Below, one piece after another: positions 33,695 through 44,546 of a stretch of DNA of 64,000 nt. How positions within the stretch are numbered: the first letter of the stretch is position 1; each line of letters starts with the position of its first letter. This DNA comes from Eutypa lata (lineage: Eukaryota > Ascomycota > Sordariomycetes > Xylariales > Diatrypaceae), in NCBI GenBank assembly GCA_022661535.1, contig JAKULF010000016.1, positions 496,001 through 560,000 on the forward strand. Direction: 5' to 3'. A model generated the notes under the pieces. That model was given only the letters and a program-made list of their open reading frames with translations, was not told the DNA's origin and ran no database searches. The translations under genes were made by a program, and so were the position numbers.

Positions 33695-34000
33695 TTGAAC
33701 GGGCATGTGCTCAAACAGACCGCGGCAAGATCACAACCCACAGCCGCCGCCGTGAGGGGTGCAGAGCAGCAGCTGTCAGACTACAGTGTGGCAGAGAAAC
33801 TAGCCCGGCTGCTGATCGACCAGATGGGGCTCGCGTATCATAAGATCATCAGGAAGTGCCTGGGGTGCGACTTCGGGCTGGGTGAGACTGACCTGGACAA
33901 CGAGAACCTACAGCGGCGGTTTCAGGAGGACGTTGTCTTGGGGTTGCAGCATTTGAGACAGCAGATGGGGGAGATGAACTTCACCGTGGCTGTGACGTGA
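33695..34000 (+). pseudogene. Orphan C-terminal exon similar to DUF7580-type fungal proteins
   Basis: About 100 codons end at TGA 33998-34000 and have no convincing start; the upstream frame opens at TTG only. The segment YSVAEKLARLLIDQMGLAYHKIIRKCLGCDFGLGETDLDNENLQRRF matches the C-terminal pattern I associate with DUF7580 and related fungal STAND-like proteins (a ..Y..IRKCL.CDFG...DL... core). The large N-terminal part expected of such proteins is absent upstream. I read it as a surviving last exon of a lost gene. Confidence 0.5.
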
Positions 34001-34149
34001 CGAAACTGTAGATAGATAGGTATCTACATACATGAAACAACTTCCAATTGTATATAACTTTAGTATCTATATGTAAAAAGTCCTCTAACTAATAATTGGC
34101 TTTCGTATACTCTTTATACACCAATACTTCCATGTACAGTACTAAGATA

Positions 34150-37100
34150 TCAGGCACGTCCATTCCAATGCGTTCTAAGTCTATCGAGCATCATCCGCAC
34201 GAAGCCGGCCTCCGTGACCTCCGGAACCTCTCTCAACGCCTCGCAATCCTTCCTCGTCTCATCGGTCAAGTAGACCAGTCCACCACCCCGCGAAGAGGAA
34301 GGCTTAGTGTGGCCGTACTTGCTCTCAAACCACCCCAACAGCTTGATAGGGGGGTTCTTAGTCGGGTCTCGATCCGAGTTCCTCAGCTTCTCCATCCACT
34401 GATCTGTCGGGATGCTGTCGAACTCGAGCTCGGCTTCCGCCAGCGCGGGCAGAATCTCCTTCGTCCAGTGGAAGCGTCGTGGGTTGAGGACGTGGTAGAC
34501 TAGATCCGGATCTGAGCTCTTGTCTCCCTGCGAGGGCAGACGAGTCGGTGAGCTGTTGTCGACGCTAGCGAGTTCTACGATGGCGCGTGCCGCGTAGTCG
34601 ACCGGAAGCCAGCTCATCTCCTGTGATGTGGTGAGTATTTTTCTTGCTAACATAATCATTGTGCCCAATTTTTCGAACAACTATGATATAAAGACCGCTG
34701 ACTTACCTCGTCTAGAATTGGAAGGGCACCTAGCGTAACGGCCGTCTGGATGGTCATAGGCACACCCTCTGTCGCATTCCACTCGCCGACCTTAGTATCC
34801 CCGATTAATTGCCCGATACGGAGGACCCTAGCGTCCGCGCCGGCTCCCATCGCCGCATTGCGCACGATATGCTCAGCCACGTACTTAGACCGTCCGTATC
34901 CAGTCCCCTGCGCATGCGTGGGGTCCGCAACGGACCGCTCTAGCACAGTACCTGGACGCGGCGTACCGCCAGCAGACGAAACAGACGAGCAGAAGAAGAA
35001 GCGGGCAGGGTCCGGAGTCTGCACCCGCTGACACAACCGGATAAGGGCGTGCGTGGCTCGGATATGCTGGTCTTCGAAGCTCTGCACGGGGATGTTGAAG
35101 TTCACGGCCCAGGCGCTGTGGATCACGAGCGTGAGCTTCTCCTGCAGCTCGGCGAGCCTCTCTGGACTGAGGCCGAAGTCTTCGGGCCGGCTGAGGTCGC
35201 AGGCCAGGGCGACGACTTTGCTGCGTTGTTTGGGTGAGAGGCGAAGACCTCGCGCTTCGAGGGACTTGGTGACGCGCTCGGATGCGGTGGCGTCGTCCGG
35301 GGCGCGTACCATGGCCCATACGGATGAGACGCTAGGCCGTGATACTAATTCTGATAGAATGTGGGCTCCTAAGCCGCCGGTAACACCCGTCAATAACTAG
35401 ATAAGCACCATTTGAGTTAGCTGCAAAATGACTACAGATAGGGTTGGATCTTAAGTATTTCTATCTTACGGCAAACTCTTTCTCTGGTCTGGGAGCACCC
35501 CCAGCAACATGCGATTCAAACGAGGAGTATTTGGTAATAAGTTCCTGCATCCTCTCTAGTTCGTCGGTCGCAGTCTCCTCTCCTGCCCTCAAAGCCTCTA
35601 GGTGGCGGGCCAGTCCCTGAATGCTTCCGGTCTCGTAAAGGGCGTTCTGGCTCAGCTTCGATTGATTGCCGCCGAGATCGATCTCCTTCTTGATCAAATT
35701 CCACATTTGAATGCTCTGGAGACTGTCCACCCCTGAGGCGAAGAAGTCAGCATCCGCGGAGAGGTCGACTCCCAACCGCTCCTTCAACCGACGCAGCAGA
35801 TGCTCTTCAAGTGCCTGTCCGGAGAGATCCAGGCTTCCCCCCTTTTCGTTTTCGAACGTGTCATATGCGGCCTCTATCTTATCCTCGAACTTCTTATACG
35901 TAGGAACGCGGATGAAGGTTCCCTTGTCGGTCTTGGGGTACTCAGCATCAGCTGGGAGGACCACTACCAACTCTCTAGGGATACGAGAGAAGGTTTCTGC
36001 TCTTGAGTTCGCTGACTCGACGGCCGGCCATATGCGGTCCAGAAACTCCTCGTCCGACAGGTGCGCTACGGAATCGGACCTGACGACCAAGACACCTGGG
36101 TAGCTTCTACTCTCGCCAAAGACGACGGCCTCCTTCACGAACTCCTCCTGGCGAATGCGGCCTTCGATGGAGATGGGCAAGACCTTCTCGCCGTTTATCA
36201 GGGTGAAGCGGTCGTCAAGCCTGCAGGCGTATTTCCACAGGCCGGGCTTGGTGCTGTGCGGCGTGAAAAGGTCTCTTGTGCGAAAGGATCCCGGCGGGTC
36301 ATCGGAGTTGACGGTGCTCAGGGATTTCAAGCCATCGAGCGCGACGCATTCGTATAAGCCGGGCGATATCTCATCCCAGAGGACATAGGGTTGCGCGGGG
36401 GGCAAGACGCGTAGGTAGTTCCAGTAGTTGTCGCCCGGTGGCCGATTCGATGTCATCATTCTGCCCGTCTCGGTTCTGCGCCCGGTGTTAGAGATACAGT
36501 GGACATACACAACGGGGTTAGTTATCATTTAAGGGGATGGCTTACGCTCCATAGTTACCAACGAGAAATACTCCACGACTAACCAATGAATCTCCGAGAT
36601 CATCGGGACAGCTGCTTCCTGCATATAACACGAGATCAACGCTAGCTAGAGCCCGTATTCCCTGTTCAGACTCCGCTAGTAGCTTCAGCACGTATGGCAC
36701 GCAGTGAAAGAGCGCCGGCTTTATGTACTCTATCGTCTGCGTTACGCTCTGTCTAGTCAGTGGTAGGGCGTAGTTGGTGAGGTAAATAGGGTTCCTCGAG
36801 AAGATCGACCTAAATACCTCATAGAAACCATGGCTGTGGAACAGAGGTGAGGTTAGAAATGCTCGCATATTCATATTCACGGCAAATGCAGCTATGCAGC
36901 TGCCATGAGCGAGGAAGATGGGCTTTGGCATCCCGGTGGACCCGGACGAGTGGAGGATGACGGCGATCTTCTTGCTCTCATTTTCAGGGTCGTACTGGCG
37001 CGCAAACACGGGTGATTCTTTGCCGTAGTAGTCCGAGTGCGAGAGGAGCGGGAGGATGGAGAGCTGTTTATCCTTCGGAATCTCGCCTAGGGTGTTGTGG

Positions 37101-37611
37101 AAATTCGATGTGGTGAGGACAGTATTACACTCAGTCAAGCTAAGAAGACGATCGATGGCTAGGCTTGTCAGTCTCGTCGAAATCATGAAGGCCGTGTAGC
37201 CCAGGCGGTTCAGGGCTATGAGTGTGATGACAACGTGTAAGCCCGACTGGGCCAGAATCCCGACTACCGGAGCTTTCGGGGCCGCAGGGTCCTTGTCGGA
37301 CATAACAAATTAGCATGGGGTTACGAAAACTCGGAGCGATGTCGCCAGAAACTTACAGCGGGCTGTAGCCCCAACTCCTGCAATTTATAGGCTGCGGCAT
37401 CCACGTATCGATCTACAGCTCGCGCGCTGTGTTCCTCATAGTCTAGCAGCGACTCTTTGGGATATCCGATTAGAGGAGAGTCACCCATCTCATATGCGCG
37501 ATGTCTGATTAGCTCGTCTATGGTGTGTATAGGCCCCTCCGGCTTTACGGATAGCCGAGGAGGCTCCGCCGAGGCATAGGCCTCAGTAGCGATAGTGACG
37601 GTAGTCGACAT
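34150..37611 (-). CDS. NRPS-like enzyme, adenylation-thiolation-thioester reductase (A-T-R)
   Basis: Five exons on the minus strand: 37357-37611, 36546-37291, 35470-36475, 34707-35396 and 34150-34620. Introns are 65, 70, 73 and 86 nt, all junctions keep phase, and the product is 1,055 aa. The adenylation domain has HSSGSTGMPKPI (199-210, ATP loop), YGATETG spanning the second splice (about 331-338), RTRDLF (399-404) and PKTDKGT (514-520, catalytic Lys). The carrier domain has FFASGVDSLQS with Ser585 as phosphopantetheine site. The reductase domain has LLTGVTGGLG (670-679) and the YGRSK pair Tyr836/Lys840. No condensation domain is present. Such enzymes activate a carboxylic acid with ATP, load it on the carrier arm and release it with NADPH as aldehyde or alcohol. 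The acid is unknown. A divergent MFS gene shares its 620-bp upstream region. Confidence 0.93.
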
Positions 37612-38231
37612 GACTGAAGAAACGATCAATTCAGTTATTCTGTTACATAAAGAAGAGGCCTTTACCTGATACGACGTTGGATTCAATCTCGACGTTTTAA
37701 ACCCAAGGTCGGTTTCGGAGAAGCTTATCAAATAGGGGGGGTCAACTTATCTAACCGAGCTTATAGTCGCGAGGTCTCAGGCCGAGATGCTTCTCCGCAC
37801 GATCGAGAGGGAAGTTTTCGCACCAACCAGCAAAGCTTATGGTATTATGATCCTGGACAGTTGCGCATCATCTTCTGGAATGGCTTGACTGGATTGCGGG
37901 GTTGGCAGATCAGTCTATACTATGCAAATCATGGGGTAAAGCTTATATCGACTCCACAGCAGCTCCACATGAGCTCCGTCTACACATACATTGCTGACAC
38001 AGACAGATACACGGTAGTATCGGTCGGTCCTAGATTCTCCAGACAATTTGGGGAATCCATGTATAGCACAATTGTAGTGAGTGCCAGCTCTATAAAGCTT
38101 GGCTATAAGTTCCCCATTTCTTGTCATTAGGCTAGGTACTAAGTTACTCCACGCTTCCTCGGTCTATTCCTATGTGTAGTACCCATTATTAGTAACACAT
38201 ATCAACAAGACTATATTTATCCTATACACAT
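37612..38231. promoter_or_regulatory. Divergent intergenic region shared by NRPS-like and MFS genes
   Basis: Only 620 bp separate the two start codons, which point away from each other. Such an arrangement often gives joint control. CGG triplets occur (for example CGGTCGG at 38019-38025), but no clear CGG-N-CCG palindrome for a Zn2Cys6 factor was found by eye. Confidence 0.5.
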
Positions 38232-40012
38232 ATGGCCGATAAGAAGTCCTCCCGACGGCCATCGGCTGAGTCGATGAGGGGGAAGGTAGAAGTACTACAT
38301 GAGAACTTCGTCGACGTCGATGTTGACGACGATCCCAAGAATGTCCAACAACCAGACAGGTTTGGTTCCTTCGCCAAGGTCGATCCGAAGGAGATCGCTT
38401 TGGTGAAGAAACTAGATTGGCATATGATGGTATGTATCTCTATCTATAATCCTTATACTATAACAGAACATGAACTGAGCCGATGACGCCAGCCTATCTT
38501 GTGGTTGATGTATTTCCTCAACTTCCTGGACCGCAACGCCATAGTCAACGGTAAACTGAACAATCTCACTGAAGAGCTAGGTATGAACAGTTCGCAGTAT
38601 AATACCTGTATCAGTATTTTCTTCGTTGGGTAAGTCAGCTCGAATACTCAGATCACTGCTGAACCCCGTTTCTGCATGCTAACGATAGAGGTTCGAAAAG
38701 CTATCTTGCTGGTCAGGTTCCGTCGAATATGCTTGTCACAAGGTTCAGGCCATCACGGTATCTCTCTGGATGTATGATGGCATGGGCTATTGTGTCCACG
38801 CTAAATTGTGTTGTTAAGGATTATCATGGCATGTTGGCGTGCAGGTGAGTGCTCCAGAGGAATACAGTTTCGTTCCCTCACCCCTAATCCTCGATATAGG
38901 GGGTTATTACCTAACCATCCTCATGAATTTCATACTAACTTTCGTAGACTAGTCCTCGGCCTGACCGAGGCCCCCTTTTACCCTGGTGGCATATATCTAG
39001 TCAGCTTGTTCTACACCAGGAAGGAGAGTTCTACCAGGCTCGCGATATTCTATACAGGAAACATGATGGCTAGTACATTTTCAGGGTTAATCGCAGCCGG
39101 CGTGTTTGCAGGGCTCAACGGATCACACGGTCTCTCGGGTTGGAGGTGGCTCTTTCTAATCCAAGGAGTCGTGACCGGTATGTTCTGTTCTTCTCTATCA
39201 GCTGTCGTATCCGAAGACACTAATGAACCTTACCCTCACAAGTTGGTGTCGCCGCCGCTTCTTTTTTCTTCCTCCCGGACACCCCCCTCACGACCCGTTG
39301 GCTCACAGAAGAGGAGAGGCAGCTGGCCCACGACCGTATCGCTCGCGACACTACGGGCAAGCGTAAGGCTTCGAGCACTTGGGTGGGTCTGTGGGATGCT
39401 GCTAGGGACTACCGCACCTGGCTGTTCGCGTTGATGGTAAACCTCCACCTATCAGCCAACAACTTCAAGAACTACCTGCCCACAGCGGTCAAGTCGCTGG
39501 GTTTCGACACCACGGTAACGCTTGTTCTCACATGTCCGCCCTACTTAGTCGCAACCTTCGTCTCTATCTACGTGTCCTGGTCATCCGGCCGCTATAACGA
39601 GCGGACGTGGCACATCACGATCTCTAAGGCGCTCGCTATCGTCGGCTTCGTTGTCGCGACGGCCACGTACAACATCGGGGCACGCTACTTCGCCATAGTG
39701 CTGTTCGTCGGCGCCACGTACGGCGTAAATAATATCTCGCTCGCTTGGACGGCCGCCACCGTCGGGCAGACGGACGAGAAGAAGGCTGCCGCCATCGCCA
39801 TCGTCAATTCTCTGGGCAACCTCTCATTCGTCTACACACCGTACCTGTGGAACGACACTACTGCACCTCTCTTCCGCCCGGCTATGCTGGGTAGCGTCGG
39901 CTTCTCCGCTGGAGTCGTTATCGTGGCGTGGGTGATGAAGTGGGTTCTAATTAGGGCGAATAGGAAGATCCGCGCTACTGATAATGAAGCTACGAACTTC
40001 TTCGCATACTGA
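38232..40012 (+). CDS. MFS transporter, allantoate permease / anion:cation symporter (ACS) type
   Basis: Five exons: 38232-38429, 38493-38629, 38701-38844, 38948-39177 and 39243-40012. Introns are 63, 71, 103 and 65 nt, and the product is 492 aa. Family signatures appear in order: WLMYFLNFLDRNAIVNGKL in the first membrane span, FFVGYLAGQVPSNML joined by the second splice, YHGMLACRLVLGLTEAPFYPGG across the third, GWRWLFLIQG and FFFLPDTPLTTRWLTEEE. Several hydrophobic helices follow in exon 5. The layout is the 12-span fungal ACS/allantoate group, which moves carboxylated or amide solutes across the plasma membrane. Next to a divergent NRPS-like reductase it may carry a precursor or product. 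The acceptor at 38700 was chosen because it restores the conserved FVGYLAGQ sequence. Confidence 0.9.
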
Positions 40013-40857
40013 TGCCTACTTAGTACCTAGAGTCAACAACCATACTATATTTGGGTTAATATATATATAAAGGTCGTTTGCTCTTGTGATCACATATCAT
40101 TGATAATAGCTACGTCCTACAATGCCTACACTTGCTGTATGGGTTTTTATCAGATATTAAGGGGGGTTGTAGACCACCTTGTTGACATGAACCCGGCGAT
40201 ATGGATTATGTCTAGTAATATATTGCAACACGATGGAACTAAATAGTGATAAAGTTGCTGCTCTATGCTTTAAGGATTAATTGTTCCTTAAGAAATTAGT
40301 CCCGATACAATTATACTAGACTATAAGCAATGGCGGTTGACGCCGAGGAGTCCACTAGGTATATGATTAAATCCTGGCTTCAAGAAGGCTCATGCCACTG
40401 GCTGGTCATTGCACGAAAATTATTCCATTACCCTGGTCACATCTAATCTCTAGTATCCTATTACATACCCAAGACCGAAAGGCTCGGTGGCGAAACAACA
40501 GACAAGACATGACTCGGTAAGACTTTCCGTGAGAAATTACACTGCCATTTACTCTACATTAGTTTCTGACCCCGCTTCTCACCATGGGCTTACTTCTACA
40601 TTCAGCCATACTCCTTGCAGATAGCCGGGTGATGTCAAGGCTTTTTCGCCGACCTGGCGTTATGTGGCATACTATTCAAGGGCTGTGATAGGGCACAAGT
40701 GCATGGAGTCTGCCTACAAGTTTCACAGCAGTTCTACAGCATGGGGCGATGATGAATGTGGCTTAATTAGACGTGTGAATATAAACCAAGGCCTTTGCAG
40801 CCCTACTAGGTAGGCCATTTTTCCTCCCTGTTCATCACACGGAATCTATGTATCGTA
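40013..40857. other. Intergenic
   Basis: About 850 bp with no gene recognised. It holds the 3' flank of the transporter and the promoter of the ankyrin gene. Confidence 0.5.
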
Positions 40858-43800
40858 ATGGACCCACTGACAGTTACTGCCAGCGCTGCTGGCCTCGTTT
40901 CTCTCGGCCTTACTGTCTCAGGTGGCCTCATTCGATACTGCAAAGCATACCAAGGTCAAGATGCGGATCTCACCCAGTTGGCAATACATGCCAAAGAGCT
41001 CGAAATTTTTCTGTCTCATAGAAAATCAGATGGCCAATCTACAGGGCCCTAATCAGGACATCACCAACTCGCTACAAAGATGTCGAGATGCTTGCGATGA
41101 TTGTCTCAGCGATTTCAAGGGTTTGAATGCCAAATATACCTACCAGAGGCCCAGTCAAATTTTAAAAGAGCGTGGTCGAAGGCTGGTACACGATCTGCGA
41201 TACCCTTTTGATAAGGGAAAGTTTGATAATTTCCGAAGTCATCTGCAGGAATTCTACACTAGGTTATTAGGGCATATGCAATTAATCCATCTGTAAGTAA
41301 GACGCATAGTCCCGACTTTCTGAGCTTACATTGCTTGTATAGTGAAATGACTCGGGATATAAGAAGCGAAACCCTCTCAAACCCAACCAAAATAACCCTT
41401 GCTCTAGAATCCGTCCAACAACATGTCCAGTCGTCCATCTCCAGTACAGAGCAAATGGTCACCAACACAGTTCACGAAAATACCGATCGATTGGAGTCCT
41501 GTTTCCTCAATGGCTTAAAACAAGCCGAGAGAGACGTGAAGATATCTTTAGATAGGAATTTGAGTGCTGTGTCTACTCAGGTCTCCTCACTCTCCGAAGT
41601 TCAGGCAAGCCAACTATTGATTGTCAAAGCCCACTTTGATCAAGCCTTCGAGCTTCACCACAGGAAAATTCTAGAGTCGTTCATTCAAGCCCAAGCAAGG
41701 ACCTTCCAAATTGGAAATCGTACGACGTTAGTTGAATCAAATGCCGCCAATGCAGGATCAGATCAAGGTATCAGATCCGAGAAACCTCCAAATATGCCTG
41801 CCCAGAACATTTTCGACTCTCTCTGTACTTGTACTACAACCTCACGAGAGTTCCGGAATATGCGGCACCAACAAGGCTGTATATACTCATCTAGCAATAC
41901 TAAGCAGTTGGAATTCACAATCTTTTTCCGGCTGTTCAATCGTCGAGTCACGGCGAAGTGGAAATTAGAATATCATCCTACTGGATGGACACGCAGCTGG
42001 AAAATTTACCGTAACCTGACAATCCAAGCCACTGTGCCAATTGACTCTCCTGCTTTCCAAACAATAAGAAGGTTGGCCTACCCCAAAATGACTGGCTCAT
42101 TTTCACGTGAATCACAAATTTTTGGAATAATGCGAGATTGCTTGGTTGAACTTCAGCAGATATTTGCAAATGGTAAAGGATGGCCTACGGATGTAACTGA
42201 AGGGGGCTTCAACTTGTTACATGTATGCACCCCTCGCTTAAAACACTATACCACCATACTAACAGAAATATTTCTAGATGGCCGTGATTTGTATTAGTCA
42301 TGAGCGTAGCGTTTCTTGGTCTGATGAGATGAAAACTACGGTTACACACTTCCTTCATACTTTGGTGAAGTTGGGCGTGCCAGCCAGTGAGAAATCAGGC
42401 GACATAAGGTAAGCAAGCTGTCTAACAAAATATGGGGGGAAAATCGCACAACACACTAAGAATGACATAGATCTCCTCTAGATGCTGCCCTAATGTTTCT
42501 TACTCGGTTTCACTCGGATTCAGTACACTCGGATTCATTACTTCCAGCAATAGCCGACAAATTTCTGGAAATGGATGCTGTTATGACTCCAAGCGAGCGG
42601 GTTATCCCTATACCAAAATGGCCGAAACTTTACGAATGTGCGTCTGTTCATCCCGATTCTATAAAGATTTTGGACTAATATTTTCTTAGCCTTTGAATGC
42701 AATGAGTTGTGTTTTGCAGTACTTCACCATCGCGAATCTGATATCGTACGCATTCTTCAGAGAGACAGCTCACTTTTAAAGCAACCCGTCTATTTGGGGT
42801 TCACACCGCTTCACCTGGCAGCGAATTTACCTAAAGGTCTGTCCATTCTACTTGAACACGGAGCCAGTGAAGTCCAATCTGCTATCAACATTCCGAATTC
42901 TCTCGGTCGAACGGCTCTCAGCTGCGCAATGGAAATAGGGGAGATTCAGTCTGTCGAGATCCTGCTTGACTCAGGAGCCCATATTCTGCATTCCTCACTT
43001 AAAGCACTAATCTCGCTAAGAGACCGAGAAAAGGCACAGAATATTGTGGGCATTTTAGCTAAAACACTTGCTCGACGGCAACGGGAGTTGTGGAAGTTTG
43101 CGCTGCAAAACCTCCCAACTGAAATTGTCCAAAGTCTTGGCTTAGATGAGAATTACCCCCTCGACGATAAGGCGTTTCATGTCGTGCAAGCTCTAAAGAA
43201 GTGGAGAATTCCTGTGCCTGCTGTTTATGATACAGTTGAACCGGGTCCTGTATACCACTTAGAATGTCTAAGTCCATCGTGGGCTCAAGTGTTGTATGAT
43301 GCCGGATTTGTCAAGACGAATTCCCCGTTACACGGACGCACTCCACTAATGTGCGTATGTGATAACTTTTGGGAAACGAATTTCAATTATATGCTCGCAC
43401 TAATCAATTGGTTCCAAGATCATGGGGCGAGCATCTACACCTCACTTCCTATATCCGGCAACCGTCGGTCTATCAATCGTGGCTCAGGTTGCGGTTTAGA
43501 AGTTGATGTCCCGTCGCTAACCTATCCAACACTTCACTATTTCACAGAATCTCTAGGATTTATAAGTGCGAATGAAGTGAGGACGCTCGATAGATTCCAG
43601 ACGTCCGGCAAGAACTTGTTCCTATTCTCGAAGCTTCTCGAAGACAAAACCACGGACCCTTGCCACTGTTATTGTGTAGTGAATGGATGTACGCCAGCCT
43701 CGAAATTCATCTCTGGTGTTTACACGACAGTATTATTGTGGGAGGATGACATCACAAATTATGTGATCAAGTATATGAGGTCGATCGAATCAACAATACT

Positions 43801-44170
43801 TGATAAAACTGAGATTGACATTGCGTTTGACTTCATTAGGGTTATCACATTCGAAAGGCTTGGTATGAGGCATACTTGTTGTCGATACACGATGCGGACC
43901 AGAAACAGACGCTTCAGGAGATACGAAGTTCCTAACCTCCTCGAAGTAGCTGAAGTTGAGGAAATAAGAGAGGAAGACCGCTATCTGGCAGAACTGTTGG
44001 ACACATTGGTGGAGGAATTCGAGAGAAAGTTTCGGGAATTAGATGTGCCATTGAGTCAGTTCGTGGAAGAGTACCTGTGGCCCAGGGTAGACGAAGCTAT
44101 GGAGGAGCAAGATGAAGTGTCATCCGAGGACCTGCACGCTATTAGGGATATTGGAGTGGTGCTTTCATGA
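40858..44170 (+). CDS. Ankyrin-repeat protein with PigL_N/STAND-like N-terminal helical domain; one-base frameshift
   Basis: Five exons: 40858-41292, 41343-42222, 42278-42408, 42471-42637 and 42690-44170. Introns are 50, 55, 62 and 52 nt, and phases agree. The N-terminus MDPLTVTASAAGLVSLGLTV is the membrane-like helix that opens fungal PigL_N and NLR-type proteins. A helical region with Cys-rich CRDACDDCLSDF follows. Exon 2 is mostly helical, and exon 5 opens with ankyrin repeats (GFTPLHLAANLPKGLSILLEHGAS; GRTALSCAMEIGEIQSVEILLDSGA). Frame changes at the T5 run 41006-41010; with four Ts the frame would run unbroken and match the phase of every later exon. So either an assembly error or a real +1 mutation is present. 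Fungal proteins of this build are thought to act in self/non-self recognition; the function here is unknown. Confidence 0.75.
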
Positions 44171-44546
44171 GTTATGAAGTCGTTTCAATTTTTCGTTTTC
44201 CCTACTGTACGCTATTAATCTCCTAGGGCTTATTGACATAGATGACGTGATTTAGACCCCAAATTGCACCATAAACATATCGGAATGCGTAGATCGGGAT
44301 AGGGGTATCGGCTCTTCTGGTGCCCAGGTTTGCCAAGACGATCCACCCTTTTAACTAGGCCGTTGCCCGACAATCTGAGCCTAAACGAGCTCCGGCCATT
44401 AGGCGCATGCCGGTTATCGGATCGTAAGTATAATAGTTGTTCTTGCCTGTCTTCATACTGACATGTGGTGTTCGTGGTACTTATTGCCCAATTAATCGGC
44501 CGGTGTATAATCACTTGGGAATATCTTCTCGCACACCACGTGAATC
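44171..44546. other. Intergenic, sulfatase promoter
   Basis: 376 bp with no gene recognised, between two genes on the same strand. Confidence 0.5.

Noticed and set aside
37612..38231. CGG-type binding site for the Zn2Cys6 regulator
   Set aside because: Only scattered CGG triplets; no palindromic or spaced pair repeated in the other promoters.
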